A stretch of 64,000 nt of DNA from an uncultured Candidatus Saccharibacteria bacterium (lineage in GTDB: Bacteria > Patescibacteriota > Saccharimonadia > Saccharimonadales > Saccharimonadaceae). The DNA lies in the NCBI GenBank assembly GCA_946222005.1, contig CAMIHP010000007.1:1-64000 (forward strand), given 5' to 3'. Within the stretch, counting starts at the first letter, position 1. Every line of letters starts with the position of its first letter. Positions 7,707 through 15,073 of this stretch are shown here, piece after piece. Made by a program: the position numbers and the translations under genes. The notes under the pieces were generated by a model. That model was given only the letters and a program-made list of their open reading frames with translations, did no database searches and was not told the DNA's origin.

Positions 7707-8797
7707 TTATCAGCCCACACCGCTTCACGCATCGACAAGCTTGGCTGCACTTCGAGCTGGTATGGATCAGTTGTGCGGCCAGCTTGGGCGTAGTAGTAGC
7801 CGAGGGTGGCGATCATCACTGCATTGTCTGTGCAAAAGGCCATCGGTGCGTAGCTAATGGAGCAGGGCAGGGCGGTGCGCAGCTGGCGGCGGAGTTCTTG
7901 ATTGGCCGCCACACCGCCAGCAATCACAACGGAGCGCGGCGCATAGTGCTCATAAGCCAGCACGGTCTTATCGACCAATGTCTCTACCGCCACACGCTGG
8001 AAGCTCGCCGCCATATCATGGCGCTGCTGCGGCGTAACAAGCGCTGAAAGCTCGTGTGAAGGAAAAGAGGTATCTTTGCCCACCTCGGCTTGCATTCGGC
8101 GCAGCACGGCCGTCTTGAGGCCCGAGAAGGAGAAATCGTACTGGCCCTGCATCCGCGCCTTGGGCAATGTGTAGCGCTGCGGATCGCCCTGCGTAGCGGC
8201 AGCAGCAATGGCCGGGCCGCCAGGGTAGGGCAGGCCAATGATCTTCGCTACCTTGTCGAAGGCTTCGCCCACGGCATCATCCTGCGTCTGGCCAAGCAGT
8301 GTATAATCGCCATGCGCACGAAACAGCACCAACTGACTATGCCCACCAGAGACGATGAGCGCCAGCATAGGGAAGCTCGGCTGCGCAGCAGGTAGCGCTA
8401 GGGCTGGATCGGGCTTTGGCCGGCCATCCTCCACCACGAAATTGGCATAGACGTGCGCCTCCACATGATGAATCGCGTAGAGCGGCTTCTTGTGCACAAG
8501 TGCCAGCGTCCGCGCCGCCAGCGTCCCGACCAGCAGTGACCCCACCAGCCCAGGCGCATACGTCACCGCAATGCCATCAATCTCATCCCAGCTGCACACT
8601 GCATCGGCCAAGGCACGGTCGATCACTGGGGTAATCATCTCAATATGGCTCCGCGCTGCTACTTCTGGCACCACGCCGCCATACTGGGCATGAATATCGA
8701 TCTGCGAGTGAACCACACTGCTCAGCAGGCGCCGCCCATCGGCCACCACCGCAGCCGCCGTCTCGTCGCAGCTGCTCTCAATCCCAAGAATCTTCAT
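7703..8797 (-). CDS. tsaD: tRNA N6-threonylcarbamoyladenosine transferase TsaD
   Basis: Kae1/Qri7/TsaD family; with TsaB and TsaE it moves threonylcarbamoyl from TC-AMP onto A37 of ANN-decoding tRNAs. I start at MKILGIESSCDETAAAVV, the invariant TsaD N-terminus, giving 364 residues; the frame extends 40 codons upstream without family similarity. Metal-binding HHVEAHVYAN, nucleotide-binding LIVSGGHSQLVLF and DDAVGEAFDKVAKIIGLPYPG, and the late VVIAGGVAANQELR are all present. The ATG coincides with the predicted transcription start of a TGCTATAAT promoter, so the mRNA is predicted leaderless. tsaB and tsaE are not in the window. Confidence 0.96.
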   Translation of the reverse strand: MKILGIESSCDETAAAVVADGRRLLSSVVHSQIDIHAQYGGVVPEVAARSHIEMITPVIDRALADAVCSWDEIDGIAVTYAPGLVGSLLVGTLAARTLALVHKKPLYAIHHVEAHVYANFVVEDGRPKPDPALALPAAQPSFPMLALIVSGGHSQLVLFRAHGDYTLLGQTQDDAVGEAFDKVAKIIGLPYPGGPAIAAAATQGDPQRYTLPKARMQGQYDFSFSGLKTAVLRRMQAEVGKDTSFPSHELSALVTPQQRHDMAASFQRVAVETLVDKTVLAYEHYAPRSVVIAGGVAANQELRRQLRTALPCSISYAPMAFCTDNAVMIATLGYYYAQAGRTTDPYQLEVQPSLSMREAVWADN

Positions 8798-8803
8798 AGG
8801 GTT

Positions 8804-8809
8804 ATTATA
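8804..8809 (-). promoter_or_regulatory. Leaderless promoter of tsaD, -10 element
   Basis: Minus strand TGCTATAAT, an extended -10. The predicted start 8797 is the first base of the tsaD ATG. Confidence 0.75.
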
Positions 8810-9130
8810 GCAAAGGAGGGTACACAACGCAGAAAACTTACTCCAAAATAAAAATGGTGTAGAAAATACGTATAATCTCACTTTTGCAGCGTTAGCTCCA
8901 CCAGCCAATCCCTTCATCCGATGGCGTGTGGGTCAATCGCAATAATCAATCTTAGCCCAGGCGCACACGATGAATATTAGAGAGAGACATTCACCATTAT
9001 AATGGGCCGGAAGCGGGTGTATGGGGGAGGTAATAGTGAGAATAACCGAGTGTTTTACAGCCCTCATCGTAGCACATTTGCTTAATCAAAAAATCATGCC
9101 TCTCATGGTTTTAAATACTACCAAAAGTGG

Positions 9131-9136
9131 TATAAT
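9131..9136 (+). promoter_or_regulatory. Leaderless promoter of the MurE-like gene, -10 element
   Basis: TGGTATAAT; predicted start 9143, one base before the chosen ATG at 9144. Confidence 0.75.
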
Positions 9137-9143
9137 ATGTGCC

Positions 9144-10568
9144 ATGGCATTTTCTCTGAAACAAACACTCAAGAACACCCTCCCGCCCAGTGTGCTGGCA
9201 GCGCTAGAGCCAGGCTATCGGCTGCTCGAAGCTACTGTGGCAGCGACTAACCAAGGCTTCCCAGCCCAGGGCATGCATGTCATTGGTGTAACAGGGACGA
9301 ACGGCAAGACCACGACGTGCTTTATGATCCACCGCATGTTGGTCGAAGCAGGCTACAATGTCGGCCTGATGACGACGGTGGCATATGGAGTGAACGACGA
9401 TATCACATCGCAAACCGAGCACATGACTACCGTATCTGCACCCCTGTTACAGCAGCGTTTGGCGGAATTCCGGCGGCGTAATGTGCAGTGGGTAGTGCTA
9501 GAGGTGACGAGCCATGCGTTGGCGCAGCACCGCATCTTTGGCGTCCCGATCGACATTGCCGTCATGACCAACGTCACCCACGAGCATCTCGATTATCACA
9601 AGACATTCGAGCGCTACCGCGCCGCCAAGATACGTCTCTTCAAGCTCGCGCGGCGGGTTGGCATTATCAATGCGGATGATCCATCGGCGGCGGTCTTCGA
9701 GCAAGCGGTGCCGCGTAGCCTGTGCTATGGCATTGCAGGCGGCGACATTCGCGCTACGAACATCACCCAAACCGCCTCGGGTAGCCGCTATGATGTATGG
9801 CTCATGGGGGAGATGCACCACATCACCATCAATATGCCGGGTGAGTTCAATATCGCCAACAGCCTAGCCGCAGTAGCAGTGGGGCACGAGGTGGGTCTGA
9901 GCCGGGCACAGATCGAACACGGCTTGGCTGCACTCACCGGGGTGGATGGCCGCATGACAGTCGTGGATGCTGGGCAGTCATTCTCCGCTATTGTCGATTT
10001 TGCCCACACACCCGACGCCTTCGAGCGGCTCCTCGGTAGTGTGCGAGCGAGTACGAAAGGCAAGCTGATCGTCCTGTTTGGCTCGGCTGGCCGGCGCGAT
10101 GAGTCCAAGCGAGCCATCCAAGGCAAGATCGCAGGGCGAATTGCTGACGAGCTTATTATCACCGAAGAAGACGACCGCGATGCAGACGGGCAGCACATCC
10201 TTAGCCAAATCGCCAAAGGCGCAGAAGCCGCTGGCAAAACCCAAGACACCGACCTCTTCCTCATCCACGACCGCGCTGAGGCCATCCGCTTTGCTATTCG
10301 CCGTGCCCACACCACCCGCGACACCGTCGTCTTCCTGGGCAAAGGCCACGAAAAAACCATCGAACGCGCCGACGGCACCCACCCCTGGGACGAAATAACA
10401 GAGGTACGAAACGCTATCCACGAGCGGCAAGCATCGAAGAAGAAGCCAGCGAAAGGCAAGAGCAAGCGCACAAAAGACGCCAGCAAGCCTATCTCCAAAG
10501 CCAAAGACAAAGCCAAGCGCAAGAAAAAGCCAGCTTCGCGCCGCAGCAAGCGGACATCAGCGAGCTAG
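9144..10568 (+). CDS. murE: MurE-like UDP-MurNAc-dipeptide ligase, lacking the N-terminal domain, with a lysine-rich tail
   Basis: Mur ligases add amino acids to UDP-MurNAc peptides using ATP; MurE adds the third. The central ATPase domain shows VIGVTGTNGKTTT, the MurE-type LEVTSHALAQHRIFGV, TNVTHEHLDYHKTFERYRAAK (lysine carbamylation site) and IVDFAHTPDAFERLL, with LGKGHEKTIE in the C-terminal domain. The start at MAFSLKQTLK is set by the leaderless promoter; only about 40 residues precede the P-loop, so the UDP-binding N-terminal domain of about 100 residues is missing. The usual DNPR-type third-residue specificity motif reads EEDDRD. The last 45 residues are almost all Lys, Arg, Ala and Ser, histone H1-like. 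MurE is the best assignment; another Mur-type ligase is possible. Confidence 0.85.
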   Translation: MAFSLKQTLKNTLPPSVLAALEPGYRLLEATVAATNQGFPAQGMHVIGVTGTNGKTTTCFMIHRMLVEAGYNVGLMTTVAYGVNDDITSQTEHMTTVSAPLLQQRLAEFRRRNVQWVVLEVTSHALAQHRIFGVPIDIAVMTNVTHEHLDYHKTFERYRAAKIRLFKLARRVGIINADDPSAAVFEQAVPRSLCYGIAGGDIRATNITQTASGSRYDVWLMGEMHHITINMPGEFNIANSLAAVAVGHEVGLSRAQIEHGLAALTGVDGRMTVVDAGQSFSAIVDFAHTPDAFERLLGSVRASTKGKLIVLFGSAGRRDESKRAIQGKIAGRIADELIITEEDDRDADGQHILSQIAKGAEAAGKTQDTDLFLIHDRAEAIRFAIRRAHTTRDTVVFLGKGHEKTIERADGTHPWDEITEVRNAIHERQASKKKPAKGKSKRTKDASKPISKAKDKAKRKKKPASRRSKRTSAS

Positions 10569-10579
10569 TGTGTACGCGG

Positions 10580-10888
10580 CTAACTGCTCTGCGGGGTGTC
10601 TGCCTCTCCATCAGCTTGCTTGGGTTCTACTTCGAACGTCACATCGTCTACATTATCGCTACTACCCACTCTTACATAGCACCCATCAGTGGTCAGACCA
10701 GTTGCTGCCCAGCCATCCTCTGTGCGCTGCAGCGACATCCACCGAATAAAGAGTAGCCACGGCTCGCCCTCAGGACCACTATATAGCCATGGCTTTCCCT
10801 TAAAAATCGATTGAGAAATTGCCTCTTTGAGTACTGCATGTCTCTCATGCTCCTCATTTGACGGCTGCCGTGGTATTTCGTGTGGCAT
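10580..10888 (-). CDS. Small acidic hypothetical protein
   Basis: About 102 residues, unrecognised. It begins MPHEIPRQPSNEEHERHAV, has a tryptophan-rich middle (GKPWLYSGPEGEPWLLFIRW) and an acidic end. An AAAGGAGGT Shine-Dalgarno lies about 11 bases before the ATG; a GTG four codons upstream is the alternative start. It follows the nuclease-like gene at 10941 by about 50 bases on the same strand, so the two are probably cotranscribed. No signal peptide or membrane segment. Confidence 0.6.
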   Translation of the reverse strand: MPHEIPRQPSNEEHERHAVLKEAISQSIFKGKPWLYSGPEGEPWLLFIRWMSLQRTEDGWAATGLTTDGCYVRVGSSDNVDDVTFEVEPKQADGEADTPQSS

Positions 10889-10940
10889 ATAGCACTGCAC
10901 CTCCTTTACCTCTGTTATGGTCGCGTGTCTGTTGTGAGAT

Positions 10941-11858
10941 CTACCTCTGTTGTATTGGCTTATCTAGAATGCCATGGCTATACATGCGGGCTACCACCCG
11001 TGGCGTAACCCGGATAATTTTTTCCTTCGGCAGCATTAGTTTATTGCGATATTCATACCGCTCCACACCAGGGAAGAAAAAGATCCGTCCGTCATCATCA
11101 TGCTCAGCAGCATCTTCCTGAGCATCGTATTCGTAGTGTTCAGACGACTTGAGATCGATAAGCTTACCATTCACTATCATATCTATCCCGCGCATATCCT
11201 GGTTGGCTGTGCCTGGCTCATAGGCAATGCCCGCTTCATCCAGCACCCGCATAAAGAGCACTTCATTGCGAATGCCCGCTACTGTCGCATACAACATACC
11301 TATTCGATCTTGCTTGTTTTGAGCATGCTTCTTGCCTGGATACACTGCTTCTAAGCCGTTAACTATATCCGATACAGACGGTATCGACTTCCATGTCTCG
11401 CAGGCGTGTGTGGCGTTGTCTATCACATCGCGCAGGGCATGGTTAAAGTGTGTGAGCTTTTTGATTCGCTGCTTCTTTTCTTGCCGAGTTAGCGCCGTAT
11501 CATCTTGTTCGGTCGCCTCCACCCAGCCAGGATACGCTGCGAGCAGCCGCGCCATATCGACATGCGACCACTGTTCTTTGCTCGCATAGTGCTGCACAAG
11601 CGTCACAGCACTTTCTCCCAGGGCAGCTGAGCGTCGCTGGCGGCGTTTTTCCTCACTCCAATTGCGACCCTGCTGCTCGACGAGGTAGGTGAGATGTGGC
11701 TTTTGGCTCTTCAGCGCTGCATCAACAGTAACAAGCTGCTTTTTGATGTTCGAAGAAGACGTCGACCACTGGCTCGGCGATATAAGTGATGGCATTGCAT
11801 CAATGCTATGATGTTTGGGTGTACGGCGATGTGGCTTATAGTGACGTGTTTTTACCAT
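10941..11858 (-). CDS. Putative PD-(D/E)XK nuclease-fold protein, unknown function
   Basis: A 305-residue soluble protein I cannot name. Near residues 225-250 it has GIAYEPGTANQDM followed by RGIDMIVNGKLIDLKSS: an acidic residue, a short hairpin, then D-x-K, the arrangement of PD-(D/E)XK nucleases (restriction and repair enzymes). The first half is basic and helical with charged runs such as SEEKRRQRRSAALGES and TRQEKKQRIKKLTHF. The start is the ATG giving MVKTRHYKPHRR, placed 6 bases after the predicted transcription start. The small gene at 10580 follows. No methyltransferase is nearby, so a classic restriction pair is not supported. Confidence 0.6.
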   Translation of the reverse strand: MVKTRHYKPHRRTPKHHSIDAMPSLISPSQWSTSSSNIKKQLVTVDAALKSQKPHLTYLVEQQGRNWSEEKRRQRRSAALGESAVTLVQHYASKEQWSHVDMARLLAAYPGWVEATEQDDTALTRQEKKQRIKKLTHFNHALRDVIDNATHACETWKSIPSVSDIVNGLEAVYPGKKHAQNKQDRIGMLYATVAGIRNEVLFMRVLDEAGIAYEPGTANQDMRGIDMIVNGKLIDLKSSEHYEYDAQEDAAEHDDDGRIFFFPGVERYEYRNKLMLPKEKIIRVTPRVVARMYSHGILDKPIQQR

Positions 11859-11870
11859 GGTTGTGTTTGT

Positions 11871-11876
11871 ATTATA
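11871..11876 (-). promoter_or_regulatory. Near-leaderless promoter, -10 element
   Basis: Minus strand ATATATAAT; predicted start 11864, six bases before the ATG of the nuclease-like gene. Confidence 0.6.
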
Positions 11877-11900
11877 TATCATTTTTAGTACCATAACAAA

Positions 11901-11920
11901 ATCACCACATCAGTGGTGAT
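11901..11920 (-). terminator. Intrinsic terminator
   Basis: Perfect 8-base stem ATCACCAC / GTGGTGAT with a four-base loop, followed on the minus strand by TTTGTT. It separates the 11947 gene from the nuclease-like gene. Confidence 0.7.
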
Positions 11921-11946
11921 AATGCTTGTTCTTATTGCAGTATCCG

Positions 11947-12411
11947 CTACCGCTGCGACAAATAGTCGATCTCTTTGATGATGTCGAGCAGCGCTTGGGC
12001 GCGGCGGGTTTCGTCACGGATCGACTTGGCGATTTGGTAGGCTGGGTCGATCAAACTCTTGTCGTCCGTCGAGCGGATCAAAAGCAGATAGGTATCGAAC
12101 TTCTCATCTGGGCTAACGTTGAGCTTATCCACCAGTGGGCGCAGCTCTTTGATGGCCGATTGCTTCACGCCATTGAGCGCCTCACCACTGGGCGCAGGCT
12201 GCGACGATTGCTGTTGCGAGGACATGATTGGCACGGACGAGCCCATATTGCCCGACATACCCGAGAGTGATGAACGACCAGCACCTTGCCCCGACATCAT
12301 CGCCTGCGACCGCTGCGACGCTGCTGTGCCCACCTGCGGGCCGATCCCAGCGAGCACCTTGGCAAGCTCTTGATCGTCGGTAATTGATTGTGATGTAGTG
12401 CTGATATTCAT
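11947..12411 (-). CDS. Hypothetical protein with Ser/Met/Gln-rich linker and helical C-terminus
   Basis: 154 residues, not recognised. The start chosen is MNISTTSQSITDDQEL, preceded by AGGTGGGAACC. Residues about 30-75 are low-complexity (Ser, Gly, Met, Gln) and probably disordered. The last 75 residues (SAIKELRPLVDKLNVSPDEK, DPAYQIAKSIRDETRRAQAL) look like a compact amphipathic helical domain. No signal peptide or membrane segment. It is divergent from the SIS-domain gene at 12502 and followed by a terminator, so it is a single-gene unit. Confidence 0.65.
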   Translation of the reverse strand: MNISTTSQSITDDQELAKVLAGIGPQVGTAASQRSQAMMSGQGAGRSSLSGMSGNMGSSVPIMSSQQQSSQPAPSGEALNGVKQSAIKELRPLVDKLNVSPDEKFDTYLLLIRSTDDKSLIDPAYQIAKSIRDETRRAQALLDIIKEIDYLSQR

Positions 12412-12472
12412 GGTTCCCACCTGTCTCCAAATATGCTTATGATTCTCTGCTAATTAATGTATCATGGGAGGG

Positions 12473-12478
12473 TATACT
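12473..12478 (+). promoter_or_regulatory. Promoter of the SIS-domain gene, -10 element
   Basis: TATACT with predicted start 12485; a 17-base leader carries AAGGAGA before the ATG at 12502. This is one of the units that keeps a Shine-Dalgarno. Confidence 0.65.
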
Positions 12479-12501
12479 CTTGCAAGCAGAAGGAGACGAT
12501 T

Positions 12502-13524
12502 ATGCTTGATGACCAGACCATATTACGTCAACGCGGTGCCGAGGCCACTCTGCATCACGTTGCAACATTATGGAAACAAACGACGCTACCAACAGAGGTA
12601 GCTAGCCAACTCTCGCATATGGCAGCCAAGCATGATATTCGTAATGTTGTGATTATAGCAACGAATGGTGGTGCGGTGTTGGCTCGCGTTGCTCAGCAGC
12701 TCGTGCAGCCTCGTATGGCCATGCCTGTGCTGTGCTGCGAAGCAGCGGCAGTGCCCGCATTTGTGGACGCACATAGCCTGGTGATTATTATCGAGGCCAG
12801 CATCTCGCCTGACCAGGTGAAGAATATACTGCGCTATACACAGCAGCATGCCGCTCTGGCCGTTCTGTTCACTCATGATGCTACCGCGGCTGAGTGCACC
12901 ACAACATACCCTGCAGCTACCGTCGTGCCGGTTGCGAAGAGAGAAGGGCAGGTAGAACCACTACGCATACTCAGCACATTGGGTGCGCTACTGACGGCCT
13001 ATCAGTTGCTGGATGATGATCTTGTGGAAGCGATAACAGATGGCGCAGCATACGCAGCGAATGCAGCGCAGCAGTGGGGCGCTGCCGTGCCGACCGCCCA
13101 CAACCTTGCCAAGCAGCTGGCGCGACAGGCAGCGGGCAAGACGGCGGTGTTTTGCGGCAGTGGGGCGCTCGCGCCAGTGGCCCAGTGGTGGCAGTGGTGC
13201 TGGCAGGAGCGGGCGCACAATGTAGCCTTTTCTACTACTCTTGCCGAAGCCGAGCAGGCTGGCGCTCATGGCTGGCTAAGCCATCCGGTGGATAAGCCAT
13301 TCGCGCTTTTCGACCTGGTGGGAGAAAATGACGCCGCTACTCAGCAGCGCTTAGCAGCACTTGATCGCCGCCTCAGTGGCCGCCGCCCCCACGCGAAGTC
13401 TATCTTGCTTGCGAGCGAGACAGAGGTAGAGCAGGTGCTGCACGGCATGATGTTAGCAGAATTTGCTAGCTGCTACCTCGGCGTGTTGAATGGCGTAAAG
13501 CAGGGGAAGGGCGACAAATCTTAA
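12502..13524 (+). CDS. SIS-domain protein related to bifunctional phosphoglucose/phosphomannose isomerase, probably degenerate
   Basis: 340 residues with two SIS halves and the C-terminal motif LAEFASCYLGVLNGV of the PGI/PMI family, which interconverts glucose-6-P or mannose-6-P with fructose-6-P. Start MLDDQTILRQRGAEA follows an AAGGAGA site. Family landmarks are altered: where members carry SYSGNTEE this reads ASISPDQVKN, and the block normally like EANHNE reads EAEQAG, so the catalytic His and Glu appear lost. The fold is supported (NVVIIATNGGAVLARV, AVFCGSGALAPVAQWW), activity is doubtful. It could bind sugar phosphates as a regulator. Single gene, no partner downstream. Confidence 0.65.
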   Translation: MLDDQTILRQRGAEATLHHVATLWKQTTLPTEVASQLSHMAAKHDIRNVVIIATNGGAVLARVAQQLVQPRMAMPVLCCEAAAVPAFVDAHSLVIIIEASISPDQVKNILRYTQQHAALAVLFTHDATAAECTTTYPAATVVPVAKREGQVEPLRILSTLGALLTAYQLLDDDLVEAITDGAAYAANAAQQWGAAVPTAHNLAKQLARQAAGKTAVFCGSGALAPVAQWWQWCWQERAHNVAFSTTLAEAEQAGAHGWLSHPVDKPFALFDLVGENDAATQQRLAALDRRLSGRRPHAKSILLASETEVEQVLHGMMLAEFASCYLGVLNGVKQGKGDKS

Positions 13525-13802
13525 AGCTCTAATCCTAGCGTGTTTTAGTTTTTGAGAATCGTAGCGTTTTGTTTTTTCTATTCTAATTCTTAAGCCCTTG
13601 TCATGATCTTGTATGGTAACTCGCTGTCGCAAAATGTTACATAAACAACAAGCTGCTACAATAAATTCACCTACGAAATCGCTCATCATCTCAAATATTA
13701 TATGTGACGATTAATCTGGAATAATATGTGCAGAAATTCTATCATCGTACTCTGTAAATGAACAGGGTAGGGCAGGCCAGAAATACCACAACTCATACAA
13801 AA

Positions 13803-13826
13803 AACCCGCCACATTTCAGGCGGGTT
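13803..13826 (-). terminator. Intrinsic terminator of the ABC exporter operon
   Basis: Stem AACCCGCC / GGCGGGTT with an 8-base loop and a run of six T on the minus strand (13797-13802). It is 24 bases past the permease stop. Confidence 0.9.
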
Positions 13827-13849
13827 CTGTATCAACATAACTATCTTGT

Positions 13850-15073
13850 TTAGTGGTACTGCCGTAGCGACTCGATCGTGTTCTTGCGCGCGGCCCGAAT
13901 AGCTGGATAGAGACCGAAGGTGAGGCCAACCGCCAGTGCCAGGCCAATTGCCATCACCGCCGTCTGCCACTCTAGCGATGGCGCAAAGGACAGCCACAGG
14001 CTAAAGCTCAGTGCCACTATGTAGCCGAGGATGTAGCCCAGGATACCACCAAGCAAGCTAATCGCCAGCGCCTCGATCACAAACTGGGTGATGATATTAC
14101 CGTCAGTCGCACCAACCGCCTTGCGGATACCCACCTCGCGCGTGCGCTCCACCACGCTCACCAGCATGATGTTCATGATGCCGATGCCGCCAACTACCAG
14201 CGAGATGGCTGCAATTAGCGTCAGTACCTGGGTTAGCGCGGTAAAGAGTCGGTTGGTTGGCTGGCTAATCGCATCGCCTGTTGCCACAGTAAAGTCTTCT
14301 TCCCCTTGGTGATTTTGCTTAATCTTGTCCTTAACTTGCTGAGCAATCTGCCCGACCTGCTGCGATGCATCAGCCTGAATGTTGATCTGCTGGATCTGCG
14401 TATGACCACTGTGGATTTTCTTACCTGCCTCAGTGGTGATGATAGCTGCGTTGTCGAAATCGACATTGTTATAATTCAGTGGCTTTTCTACACCGCGCAT
14501 CACACCTACCACGATGAATTCTTTGCCGCGAATTTTGAACGTCTGGCCAATCGACTGCTCGGTGCCAAACAGCTGCACCGACAGCTTTGGCCCAAGCACC
14601 GCTGGCTTAGCGTCGTGCGTGCCGCCTTCGAGGAAGTCTCCCTCACGTAGTTCGAGCTGACTTGTAATGGCAAGATCCGGCGAGGTCGCCACAACAGTCG
14701 CATTAGCTTCTCGACCATCGCCCTTGAGCTTATTCTCAGAGGTCATCATTGGTGCTACAGCGCGGATATGCGGCATCTTGCGCACTGCCTCGACGTCGGA
14801 CTCGGTGATGGTGCTGGTATTGTAATTATACTGCGCGACCGAGCTCGCCAGCGACGAGAAGCTCTTGTCTTGCACGCCAGGGCGCACGACAATGAGGTTA
14901 TTATTAAGCTCAGACACCTGTTGAGAAATAATATTGTGCAGACCACCACTCAGCGCCAAGATCGCCACAATACTACCCACACCAATTGCCACACCCAGCG
15001 TCGCCAGCAAATTACGGCCGCGATTGCGCCGGAAGCTACTGCTTGCATTTTCGAAATGATCAATGATTATCAT
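13850..15073 (-). CDS. MacB-type ABC transporter permease (FtsX family)
   Basis: 407 residues with MacB architecture: a first membrane helix (about 21-43, LLATLGVAIGVGSIVAILALSGGL), a large extracytoplasmic domain of about 220 residues, then three helices beginning near LTLIAAISLVVGGIGIMNIMLVS. The signature VSVVERTREVGIRKAVGAT is the FtsX/MacB coupling loop. MacB transporters couple ATP hydrolysis to mechanical work on extracytoplasmic substrates such as peptides or lipoproteins. The start overlaps the ATPase stop by four bases (ATGA), so the two are cotranslated. Substrate unknown; no membrane-fusion partner is adjacent. Confidence 0.92.
   Translation of the reverse strand: MIIIDHFENASSSFRRNRGRNLLATLGVAIGVGSIVAILALSGGLHNIISQQVSELNNNLIVVRPGVQDKSFSSLASSVAQYNYNTSTITESDVEAVRKMPHIRAVAPMMTSENKLKGDGREANATVVATSPDLAITSQLELREGDFLEGGTHDAKPAVLGPKLSVQLFGTEQSIGQTFKIRGKEFIVVGVMRGVEKPLNYNNVDFDNAAIITTEAGKKIHSGHTQIQQINIQADASQQVGQIAQQVKDKIKQNHQGEEDFTVATGDAISQPTNRLFTALTQVLTLIAAISLVVGGIGIMNIMLVSVVERTREVGIRKAVGATDGNIITQFVIEALAISLLGGILGYILGYIVALSFSLWLSFAPSLEWQTAVMAIGLALAVGLTFGLYPAIRAARKNTIESLRQYH

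Noticed and set aside
9788..10549. Open frame of 253 codons on the minus strand
   Set aside because: Antisense to the MurE-like gene, including its Lys-rich tail; no start signal.
13453..13689. Open frame of 78 codons on the minus strand
   Set aside because: Overlaps the 3' end of the SIS-domain gene; no ribosome site or domain.
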